DNA of 64,000 bases from JBAZOO01 sp041648735 (GTDB taxonomy: Bacteria > Verrucomicrobiota > Lentisphaeria > Oligosphaerales > CAITYL01): the NCBI GenBank assembly GCA_041648735.1, contig JBAZOO010000003.1, forward strand, positions 62,001 to 126,000, read 5' to 3'. Below, in pieces: positions 28,486-37,000 of the stretch (position 1 is the stretch's first letter; every line of letters begins with the position of its first letter). The position numbers were made by a program, and so were the translations under genes. The notes under the pieces are model-generated. The model saw nothing but the letters and a program-made list of their open reading frames with translations, was not told the origin of the DNA and did no database searches.

Positions 28486-31400
28486 CTACACCTCCCCCGC
28501 TGCGGTCACTTGCTGCGGCGAGATGCGCACTCCGCCAGACTCGACCGTCGCCGTGATCGTCCGGGGGACGGTCTGGCTCTTGCTGAACGGGCGGACGAGC
28601 AGCTTGTCGAACGGATCCTGTACCCGAACCAGTTGCGGGGTCGGGGTAGCGCAGTGATAGGCCACGTAGAGCCAGTAATCGTCGCGCAGATTGCAGGCGC
28701 GGGCCCACTCGTTGTCGGTGACTTCGATCTCGCCGATGGATGCCCGCCCCTTGACCTCGATGCAGCGGCGATCAAAGGTGGGGCAACCGTCCCGGTTGCC
28801 ATCTGCGGAGTTCGCAGGCGAGACGCTTGCGCCACGCTTTGGCCGCAGCGAAAGGATGTCGAACCCCGGATTCTCGGGAAGCCCCGCAGCGCGGGCGAGT
28901 TCGGGCGTATGGACAAAGCGCACGTCCGCCCCCGACGCTTCCTCGTAGGCCTTGACCAGGTTCATGGCGATCTGTTCGACGTTGGCATCGAGCCGTTCGC
29001 GGTCGGCCTTGGCGGCGGAGGGCACAACGAGGGCATGGGCGATGAAGTCCGTGTTGCCGGGCACCAGCAGCTCCGGTTCGCGGCGGATGATCGCCAAGGC
29101 CCGGTCCCGACGGTCGTGCAGTTCGCGCTGCTGATCCTTGATCCGGGAGAGTTCAGCGGCGGCCCCCTTGTTCCCGTCCCGCGCTTTCGGGGTGAGCTTG
29201 GCCCGCGAGGCCGCCAGTTCCGCTTCCTGGAAGTCGAAGCCACGTTCCACAAAGGACTCACGCTTGGGCAAGGCGGCCATCATCTGGTTTCGGCGGTCGA
29301 CGGCCATCCCACGGCAGACCCGCTCCATGAGGTAGGCGTTGGCTTGATCGCGCAGCTTGGTTGCCGCCACGGCCAGGCGCTGGGCCTGCGGAGGCAGCCC
29401 TTCGCCACCGCGCAGGAGCAGCAAGTGTTCCACGGGGCACAATGAAATGTCGGCCCCTTCGGTCTGACGGACTCCGACGAGACGGCACACGACGGTTTCC
29501 TCGTGAGCCAGTCGAGAAGGTGGGGCAACCGTCCCGGTTGCCGTCTTGTCGGTTGCGGAGTTCGCACGCGGGACGCTTGCGCCACACTCGGGATCGGCTT
29601 TCCGTACCACAGTCAGGCGGGCCAGGTGGAAGAGGTAGGGTTTGTCCGCCGTGGGATCGACAAAGACGGCACCCCGGAGGGCGTCCCGCCCCAGCCGCTG
29701 TCGCACCAGTTCGCGGAAACGCTCGAAGACCGGCTCGCCGGGATGCATCCAGATGCAGGACTGCCGGCCTGCCGGCGCCGCGCCCGTCGCGGCAGGCAGG
29801 TCATCCGGGCGCTGGACAGAAAGGTGCCGCGACATGGTGGGCGAATAGGCGTCCATGGCTTCAAACAGTGGATCGGCCGCCCCTTTCCTGGCGGGCACGA
29901 GATCGAAGGTTGAGCCGAGATCGCCGTCCACTTCGATGCCGACCTGCGGGGCGGCCGATTCCACAAAGCGGCGGACATAGCCGGGGAGCAGGCGGAAGAA
30001 CGTTTCATGCTCGATTCCCTCGCGCAGGCGCGGCAGTTCTCTTTTGACGTCCCCGCCATCGCCATAGAGGCGCCGCTCGCGTTCCTCGATGGCCTTGACC
30101 TGTTCCTTGGTCAACTGACCGTCGAGTTCCTCGGCCACGGCCTCGGCTCCGTCCCGCAGCGCCCGCTCCATGTAGTCCTTGATCGAGACCCCCACGAACA
30201 CGCGGCCGATGCTGTCGAAGACCTTGTCGGACTTGAGCTGCTTACGGATCTTCTCCAGCTTGTCGAGCAGCGTCTTGAGCACTCGGCCTTCGCGGGTCGC
30301 GGGGGCGATCAGGTTGACGATGCACACGGGATCGTGTTTCTGCCCGTAGCGATGAATCCGCCCCATGCGCTGTTCAAGCCGGGCCGGGTTCCAGGGGATG
30401 TCGTAGTTGACCATGATCCAGCAGAACTGGAGGTTGACGCCCTCGGCGGCGGCATCGGTACAAACCATCAGCCGCGCTCCCCCCTCGGCGGCGGGAAGGC
30501 GGAAACGCTCGATCTGGTCTTGGCGCTCCGTGAAGTGCATGCCGCCGTGAATCTGGGCGATGTGGCCCGCGTATCCCATGCCGCCGAGTCGGCGCACCAG
30601 GAAGTCCATGGTGTCGCGATGCTCGGTGAAGATGAGCATCTTCTCCTGGACGTAGCGGCTGTCCGTGATCACTTCACGCAGTCGGTCGAACTTGGACTCG
30701 ACTCCGGCGTCATGGACGTGCTGGGCGAGGTTACGAAGCGCGACGACCTGTTCGCGTTCCGCGAGGAGTTCCGCCAGGGACTCGGCGATGACTCCCTGGA
30801 GCAGCGTGTCTTCGGCCGCCTCATTCTCCTCGACCCCTTCGGTGGTGCTCTCCTCGTCGGCCGCCTTCGACTCGAAGACATCGTCGTCCTCTTTGATCCG
30901 GCACTGAAGGGTGAGCAACTGTTCGATGGTGAGTCGTCCAGCCTGGATGTCCTCGATGATCTGGTCCAGCTTGCCGAGACGACGTTTGAAGGAACACAGC
31001 AGCGCATAGGTCGAACTGGCCAGGCGGCGCTGGAACACCCCCATGGCCAGGCGGGCGGCGGACTGGTTGAGCACCTTGGCCTTGTTGTAGACGTGGCGCA
31101 GGTACTCGGTGGTCTCGTCGTAGAGACGCTGCTCACCGACTTCGCCAGCGGAAAGCTGGAAACCGAGGGTGTCGCATTGCCGGATCGGGTACAGAGGCTG
31201 ACCGTCCAGGCGAACCATCTCCTCCTTGGTACGGCGGATGAAGTAGTGCTGCCGTCGCTCGGTCGGGAAGTGCTCGAAGGCCTCGAGCGTCGTCAGGACG
31301 TCGGGTTCGAGCAGCCGCCAGAGCGCGTAGTACGGGTAGTCCTTGCCCATGTGCGGCGTGGCGGTCAGGAGAAGCAAGTGGTGGGCATGCCATGGCAGAG

Positions 31401-32340
31401 AAAAGGTGGGGCAACCGTCCCGGTTGCCATCTTTCGTGGGGCAACCGTCCCGGTTGCCATCTTTCGCAAGCGAGACGCTTGCGCCACCATTGTAGACACC
31501 CGCGAGAGCCTCGGCGAGTTTATAGCGGGATGTCTTTCGGATACGGAAGTCGTTGCCACGGTCACAGGCGAGCTTGTGCGCTTCGTCGAAGACGACCAGC
31601 TCGTAGGGCGCAACGGCATCTTCGGCCAGCCGCGCGAAGACGCGTTCCCCCGCCAACGTATCGACACTTATGATGACGCGCTCGCTGCCGGGGCCAGCGA
31701 ATGGATTCCCGTTCTTCGCGTCCTGCCCGGTGACAATGCGGAATGGCAGGTTGAAGAGGACCTGCAGTTCCCGCTGCCAATTGCCGACCAGTCCAGCCGG
31801 AGGCACAATCAGCACGCGGGACAGCAGTCGCCGCGACAGCATCTCGCGCACGTACAGGCCGGTCATGATCGTCTTGCCCGCGCCCGCGTCGTCGGCCAGC
31901 AGGAAGCGCAACCGGGCATGCGGCAGCATCCGGTCGTAGACTGCGATCCGCTGATGCGGCAGCGGATCGATACTCGAGATCTCGGTGGCGAAGGTGGGGT
32001 TGGCCAGGTGGCCGAAGGATAGGCGCTCGCCTTCGACCAGAACGCGGACCACTTCAGGCTTCGCGGTGAAGTCCAGCAGCGGCGGTTCCGCAGTGCAGGG
32101 CGGCGGCTCCGGCTCAGCGCCCCCCGACCCTGCGGCCCTTTCCTTGTCGCCCTCGTCCTTGCTGAGATCGAGGATGGCTTGCCAGGACAACTGCGATGGA
32201 CGCGACTTCCCGTTCTCCCACCGGTTGACCGTGGGGAACGACACTCCCAGGCGTTCGGCCAGGGCGACCTGCGTCAGCCCCAGCTTCGCCCGCAGACCCT
32301 TGATCTGCTCTGGATAGTCGTCTGTCATTCCGTCCGCCAT
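28486..32340 (-). CDS. XRE-type HTH fused to SNF2-family helicase with DUF3883-like end
   Basis: This 1284-residue protein is first in the defence operon. Residues ~11-60 form a Cro/C1-type helix-turn-helix (LRAKLGLTQVALAERLGV, then SFPTVNRWENGKSRPS). A superfamily 2 helicase follows: Walker A ADDAGAGKT (149-157), DEAH (252-255), motif III LTATPH (near 325), and a C-terminal helicase domain. The region near 1190-1260 (CIEVKGRASIGEIEVTDNEW) looks like the DUF3883/NOV_C nuclease-like module found in defence helicases. REP-like elements add in-frame peptides at ~284-312, ~919-941 and ~1169-1188. The ATG at 32340 has GGAGG upstream, and a shorter start at 32328 is possible. The HTH suggests the helicase represses its own promoter. 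Confidence 0.9.
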   Translation of the reverse strand: MADGMTDDYPEQIKGLRAKLGLTQVALAERLGVSFPTVNRWENGKSRPSQLSWQAILDLSKDEGDKERAAGSGGAEPEPPPCTAEPPLLDFTAKPEVVRVLVEGERLSFGHLANPTFATEISSIDPLPHQRIAVYDRMLPHARLRFLLADDAGAGKTIMTGLYVREMLSRRLLSRVLIVPPAGLVGNWQRELQVLFNLPFRIVTGQDAKNGNPFAGPGSERVIISVDTLAGERVFARLAEDAVAPYELVVFDEAHKLACDRGNDFRIRKTSRYKLAEALAGVYNGGASVSLAKDGNRDGCPTKDGNRDGCPTFSLPWHAHHLLLLTATPHMGKDYPYYALWRLLEPDVLTTLEAFEHFPTERRQHYFIRRTKEEMVRLDGQPLYPIRQCDTLGFQLSAGEVGEQRLYDETTEYLRHVYNKAKVLNQSAARLAMGVFQRRLASSTYALLCSFKRRLGKLDQIIEDIQAGRLTIEQLLTLQCRIKEDDDVFESKAADEESTTEGVEENEAAEDTLLQGVIAESLAELLAEREQVVALRNLAQHVHDAGVESKFDRLREVITDSRYVQEKMLIFTEHRDTMDFLVRRLGGMGYAGHIAQIHGGMHFTERQDQIERFRLPAAEGGARLMVCTDAAAEGVNLQFCWIMVNYDIPWNPARLEQRMGRIHRYGQKHDPVCIVNLIAPATREGRVLKTLLDKLEKIRKQLKSDKVFDSIGRVFVGVSIKDYMERALRDGAEAVAEELDGQLTKEQVKAIEERERRLYGDGGDVKRELPRLREGIEHETFFRLLPGYVRRFVESAAPQVGIEVDGDLGSTFDLVPARKGAADPLFEAMDAYSPTMSRHLSVQRPDDLPAATGAAPAGRQSCIWMHPGEPVFERFRELVRQRLGRDALRGAVFVDPTADKPYLFHLARLTVVRKADPECGASVPRANSATDKTATGTVAPPSRLAHEETVVCRLVGVRQTEGADISLCPVEHLLLLRGGEGLPPQAQRLAVAATKLRDQANAYLMERVCRGMAVDRRNQMMAALPKRESFVERGFDFQEAELAASRAKLTPKARDGNKGAAAELSRIKDQQRELHDRRDRALAIIRREPELLVPGNTDFIAHALVVPSAAKADRERLDANVEQIAMNLVKAYEEASGADVRFVHTPELARAAGLPENPGFDILSLRPKRGASVSPANSADGNRDGCPTFDRRCIEVKGRASIGEIEVTDNEWARACNLRDDYWLYVAYHCATPTPQLVRVQDPFDKLLVRPFSKSQTVPRTITATVESGGVRISPQQVTAAGEV
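28777..28835. repeat. REP-like double-hairpin element in helicase
   Basis: GGTGGGGCAACCGTCCCGG hairpin plus GCAGGCGAGACGCTTGC half, translated as KRGASVSPANSADGNRDGC, just before the DUF3883-like module. Confidence 0.85.
29519..29585. repeat. REP-like double-hairpin element in helicase
   Basis: Complete element, translated as ECGASVPRANSATDKTATGT then VAPP, in the C-terminal third of the helicase. Confidence 0.85.
29767..29801. repeat. Palindromic element (CCTGCCTG family) in helicase
   Basis: CCTGCCGGCGCCGCGCC...GTCGCGGCAGGCAGG is an imperfect inverted repeat in frame in the helicase, related to those at 19299 and 21732. Confidence 0.55.
31405..31488. repeat. REP-like element with internal 30-base tandem duplication
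   Basis: The GCAACCG hairpin unit is present twice as 30-base tandem copies (31407-31436 and 31437-31466), followed by a GCAAGCGAGACGCTTGC half and CCACC. The protein shows KDGNRDGCPT twice. It splits the helicase core between DEAH and motif III. Confidence 0.88.
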
Positions 32341-32382
32341 GTCCGAAAGCTGCCTCCAGTTGGGTGGCAAAAGAACATGAAC

Positions 32383-32414
32383 CAGACTATAGCGTCTGAT
32401 ATATCGCCGGCCAA
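32383..32414 (-). promoter_or_regulatory. Promoter and operator of the defence operon
   Basis: On the minus strand TTGGCC (32409-32414) and TATAGT (32386-32391) are spaced by 17 bases, about 45 bases before the helicase ATG. The -10 is covered by a dyad, CAGAC-N6-GTCTG (32383-32398), a natural operator for the XRE-type helix-turn-helix at the start of the helicase. Confidence 0.6.
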
Positions 32415-32588
32415 GCCCCCACGCGATGACTGCCACCGGCCGACCCATGCAGGCCCCGCGCAGGCCCGCATCGAACAGCTTCGGGCGCGGTCATGGAAGC
32501 CGGCGGCGGCTTGGCTGGCGACCGTCGGAGAAGGGTCGGAAGGCGGCGCGCGCCCAATGACCTCTCCGAGGGCAAGGCGGGGTGTTTG

Positions 32589-32675
32589 CCCGCGGAGTCC
32601 GCGGCGGCGGAAGTGTTTTCTCCGGGGTTTCCGTGTGCGCCGCGCGAAGACCGGATTTGCCTGCCCCCGCAAGGC
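32589..32675. repeat. 87-bp direct repeat, right edge of the defence island
   Basis: This is identical to 16019-16105 except for one base, in the same orientation. It lies in the gap between the island promoter and yjbQ. Outside the repeat the flanks differ on both sides. The rest of the 353-base gap (32341-32693) holds the promoter described above and no other gene I can recognise. Confidence 0.9.
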
Positions 32676-32693
32676 CCGCCGGGCCGGGGCCGC

Positions 32694-33110
32694 TCACTCG
32701 CCGATGATCTTGACCAGGACGCGCTTGCGGCGGCCGCCGTCGAACTCGCCGTAGAAAAGCTGCTCCCACGGCCCGAGGTCGAGCTTGCCTTCGGTCACCG
32801 CGACAACCGCCTCGCGCCCCATGACCTGGCGCTTGAGATGGGCGTCGGCATTGTCCTCGTAGCCGTTGTGGCGGTACTGGGAATAGGGGCGCTCCGGGGC
32901 GAGCTTCTCCAGCCAGGCCTCGAAGTCCTGGTGCAGCCCCGCCTCGTCGTCGTTGATGAAGACCGAGGCGGTGATGTGCATGGCGTTGACCAGGCAGAGC
33001 CCCTCGCGGATGCCCGATTCGCGCAGGCACTCCTCGACCTGGGGGGTGATGTTGATGTACTCCCGGCGGCGGGAGGTGTTGAACCACAGCTCCTGGCGAT
33101 AGCTTTTCAT
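32694..33110 (-). CDS. yjbQ: YjbQ family protein (UPF0047)
   Basis: This 138-residue protein is a full-length YjbQ/UPF0047 member. The family core NAMHITASVFINDDEAGLHQ (residues ~43-62) and the histidine-containing YRHNGYEDNADAHLKRQVMG are present. The terminal beta strand reads GPWEQLFYGEFDGGRRKRV. Family members form trimers with a metal-like site, and some have weak thiamine phosphate synthase activity. The physiological role is unclear. It is the first ordinary gene beyond the right repeat of the island. Confidence 0.92.
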   Translation of the reverse strand: MKSYRQELWFNTSRRREYINITPQVEECLRESGIREGLCLVNAMHITASVFINDDEAGLHQDFEAWLEKLAPERPYSQYRHNGYEDNADAHLKRQVMGREAVVAVTEGKLDLGPWEQLFYGEFDGGRRKRVLVKIIGE

Positions 33111-33188
33111 GGGGACGGCCCACCCTTTCCATGGCGTCTGGAGAGTTTGCCGGAACTGTACCACGGGAAAGGGGAAATGCCGGGACGG

Positions 33189-34085
33189 CTACTGGCGGCT
33201 GGCGTCCGCCAGCGCCTCCCGGCAGAGGCGGGCGGCCCCCAGCAGCGCCGCCCGGTCGCCAAGCACGGCGGGGAGGATCCGCGGCTGGGCCACCGCCAAG
33301 GTCCATTCCCGAAGGGTTTCCTCCATGGCCGGGGCGAAGAACGGCCAGGCCTCGGCCACGGCGCCGCCGATGGCGATCCGCTCGGGGTCGAGGGTGTTGA
33401 CCAGAAAGGCGGCGATGACGCCCAGGTTCCGCCCCAGCGCCGCATAGGCCGCGCCCGCCGCCGGGTCGCCCTGCGCCGCCAGCCGGTGGATTTCCGGGCC
33501 GGGGCAGGAATGGCCGCTCCGCCGTTCGTACTCGGCGGCGACGAAGGGGCCGCAGGCCTCCTCCTCCATGCAGCGGCCGTTGAGCGGCGTCTGCCAGATT
33601 TCGCCGGCGCAGCCGTGGGCGCCGCGGTGCAGGCGGCCATCGAGGATCAGGCCGAGGCCAAGGCCGGTGCCGACGGTGAGCCCGCAGAAATGGCGGGTGC
33701 CGCGCCCCGCGCCCTGCCACCATTCGCCGGCGGCGAAGCAGTCGGCATCATTCCGGCAGAACACCGGCAGGGCGAGCGCCGCCTCCAGCCGCTCCCGGAG
33801 CGGGAAGCCCTCGAGCGTCGGGAAGTTGCCGGGGAAGAGGAAGCGGCCGTCGTCGGCCACGGCGGTGGCCACGCCGGCGGCCAGCCCGGCCGGCGGCGCC
33901 GGGGCGGTGGCGCGCAGTTCCGCCACGATGGCGACCAGGTCCGCCAGGATTTCCGCCGCCGGGCGCTCGCGCCGGGTCGGCCGGCGCACCACTGGGCCGC
34001 AGCCGCCATCCGCGGCGACCACCGCGGCGCGGATCCAGGTGCCGCCGAAATCCATGCCAATGACTGGGGCGTTCTTCATTGTCAT
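33189..34085 (-). CDS. ROK family sugar kinase
   Basis: This ~298-residue protein starts with the ATP-binding phosphate loop VIGMDFGGTWIRAAVV. It has FCRNDADCFAAGEW, the catalytic aspartate segment of ROK glucokinases (~118-131), and GLTVGTGLGLGLILDG (~145-160) for nucleotide binding. HRGAHGCAGEIW stands at the ROK signature position. The usual CXCGXXGCXE zinc motif is degenerate here (GRCMEEEACG). The substrate is probably a hexose or hexosamine. Its ATGA start overlaps the stop of the large exported protein, so the two are translationally coupled. A start at 34079 is also possible. Confidence 0.88.
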   Translation of the reverse strand: MTMKNAPVIGMDFGGTWIRAAVVAADGGCGPVVRRPTRRERPAAEILADLVAIVAELRATAPAPPAGLAAGVATAVADDGRFLFPGNFPTLEGFPLRERLEAALALPVFCRNDADCFAAGEWWQGAGRGTRHFCGLTVGTGLGLGLILDGRLHRGAHGCAGEIWQTPLNGRCMEEEACGPFVAAEYERRSGHSCPGPEIHRLAAQGDPAAGAAYAALGRNLGVIAAFLVNTLDPERIAIGGAVAEAWPFFAPAMEETLREWTLAVAQPRILPAVLGDRAALLGAARLCREALADASRQ

Positions 34086-37000
34086 TCCGCCTCCAGGCGC
34101 AGCCGCGGCCACTGGCAGGGCCAGGTCTGGGGCACCGTCAGGAGGCTGACGGGCGCCAGCCCCAGGCCGCGGAGTTGAAGATCAAAGGCCACCGCCACCG
34201 CCCGGGGCGGGCGTCCGGCGGCGGCGCGGCCGAAGCCAGGAGCGACCCGGGCCAGTGGCAGCCGCAGCTCGACCGTCGCCAAGCTGCCGTCAGGCGTGAA
34301 CGCCTCGCTCCAGGCGAACCCCTCGGCGGCCGGGCCCAAGAGGATTTCCACGCCGTCGCGGGCGGCATCCTCCGGAGCGAAACCGGCGCTCCCAGCCGGC
34401 AGGGCGACAAATTGGGCGAAGCCGCCGAAGCCGCGCTGGGCCAGGAGCCGGAGCACGGCCGGCTCCGTGAACTTGAAGGCCAGGTACAACTGGTCGTCCT
34501 TGCCCCAGCGGGCGGCGGTGGCCACGCCCGGGCGGAGAGGGCGGAACGCGGCGCTGTCCCAGTCGTCCAGGTAGCCATCCACCTGGAGGCCGGCGGCCGG
34601 CGCCGGCTTCACGGCCGGCGCCGACGCTGGCACCGGTGGTGGCGATGCGTCGGCGGCGGGGGGCAGCAAGGCGGCAAACGCCGTGTCCGTGAGGCGCACC
34701 GCCCGATTCTCGACCAAGAGGAGGAGCGCCTCCTGCCGGGCCAGGCCAGCACCGCCCCGGACGCGGAAGGGGGGGAAGAGGAACGGCACCAAGGGCGTGC
34801 CGGGCTTCAAGTCGTCGGCGACCGCCACCACCCGCGGCGGCTGCCCCGCCCCCATCTGGCTGACCCCGAAGAAATGCCAGGCCTTGCCCTTCCAGAGCAG
34901 GGAGAAGTCATGGGCCGGAGCGAAGCGGGCGTCAATGAAGCTGCCCAAGTCCAGGGGCTTGCGATAGAGGAGCCGCCCCGCCTTGCGGTCGAGCACGCCG
35001 ACGACGAGTTTCCCCTTCTCGGCCTTTTCCGGCAGGAGCAGGCCGGCGGCCAGGTCGTCGCTGAGCAGGCTGGGTGGGACGGCGAACCGGGCTTTCGCGG
35101 AGAGGTCAACCTTGTGGCGGCCATCAACCAGGCTCCAGCCGTTCCGGTGGAGGCGCACGGCCAGCAGGTCGGGGGCGAGCTGGCGGTGCCAGGACTGCCA
35201 GGGGAATTCGCCGAAGTCGCCGCCACCGGCCTCGCCCCAGTCGGCGGTGGCGAAGGGCGCAAACTTGTCGGCGGTGATGAGCAGGCTGCCCTTGGGATGG
35301 TAGGCCAGCCAGGCATCCGGCTCCAGCCGCGCCAGGTGCCGGCTGGCTGTCCACCCCCGCCCTTGGCCGCCGGCCGGGTACGGCGCCTCGGCGAACTGTT
35401 TGTAGACGCCGCCCGCCGGCCGGCAAAGGCGAAGCTTCCGATCCCGGTCGAGCAGCAGGTTGCCGTTGCGGAAGAGACCGAGAGGCTGGCCGCCCCGCTC
35501 CTTGAGGGTGGCGACGGTGCGGACCGTGCCGCGGGCCAGGGCGTAGACGCTGACCTCGTGGGTTCCGGGCGGGCGGAAGCCGAAGAGCAAGCCGTCGTCA
35601 ATCCGGATCGGCGCCAGGATGCTGCCGCTGCCCGGGCCGGTGGCGGGGAACTGGCCGACGGGGCGGCTGGAGGCCCGGTCCAGGGCGGTGACGGTACCGT
35701 TTTGGACGATGTAGACGGTGGCGCTAACCACCTCCACTCCGGCGCCCGCCTCGAGCAGCGGCCAGCTCCATTTGCCGTGCAGGTCGGCGGTCAGCCCCAC
35801 CACCGCGGTGGCGGCGTGCAGCACCGGCTCGCCGGCGCCGGCGTCGAGGACGGCCGCGTCGGCCAGGTTGGCGGGGAACCCCGGTTCCACAGGCAGCGGC
35901 GGGCTGGCGCCGGCCGGTTCGCTGAGCACGCCCAGCCACGGCTCCGGCGAGCCCCGCCGCCACCCCCAGCAGCGGCTGCCATCAAAGCCGGCCAGCGCCA
36001 GCTCGGCGGGGAAGCGCCCCGACGCGCCCGCCAGCCGTCCCGTCTCCGACCAGAGTTCAAGCCGGTTTTCGCGGTTCAGGAGGATTCCGTCGGCGCAGGA
36101 GGCGAGGATCTCGGTGCGGCCGCCGGCGAGGGTGAAGCTTTCGCGCAGATCCCGGAGGGAGAGCGCCGCGGCGCCGCCGTCGGCCAAGGTCAAGAATGCG
36201 GTGTTGGCGCCGGCCGGGCGGCAATCGAGCCATTGCCGGCGGCTGCTTTCGGCCACCAGGCGGCCGGTGGCGCGGTCGAGGAGCAGGAGGCTGGCGCCGT
36301 CACGGGTGGCGCAGAGGAGGTTGCTGCCGCCGACCACCGGCGGGCAGCCCCGCCGTTGCACCGGCAGGGCGGCGATGTCGCCGGAAATCAGGAAGGGCAG
36401 CCGGTTGTAGGTGCGCAGCCATTGCAGGTGGCGGCCGGGCAAGTTGACGGCGGCGATGACGCCCAGGTTGGTGTTGAGGTAGGCCATGCCGTCCGCCACC
36501 GCCGGCTCGGGCATGAACCACTCCAGGCGGGTGCCGCGGCTGCCCCCACCCAAATCGCTCTCCGGGTTGGCCGAAAACAGCAGCAGCTCGAACTCGCTTT
36601 CGCCGGTGGCCGCGTTCCAGCTCGCAAGGTAGAAACTGGGCATGACATCCGGTTTCATGACGACCGCCAGCACCGATTCCCCCCACGGCACCGGGTCGGT
36701 GCAGAGCTGGTGGCCGGGGTCATCCCAGGTCCAAACCGGCGCGCCCGTGGCCAGGTCCAGGGCGGCCAGGACGAACCGGCCATTGCGGAGCAGGCGGGCG
36801 TAGGCGCGGCGGCCATCCTCCTTGGGGCTGAACCGGTCACCGAGGATGCGCTGGCCGGGGTTGCCCAGGGGGCGGGAATTGTCGAAGCCGGTACGCCAAA
36901 GTTGGCGCCCCTGGCTGGCCCGGGCGATCAACCGGCTGTTCTGGAAGAGCAGCGTGCCGGAAAAATTGGCGGATGGCCAGCCCGGCACCGGCTGGCCGGG

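Noticed and set aside
21912..31488. The repeated hairpins as a possible CRISPR array
   Set aside because: Copies are scattered, in both orientations and inside genes. There is no regular repeat-spacer pattern and no cas gene.
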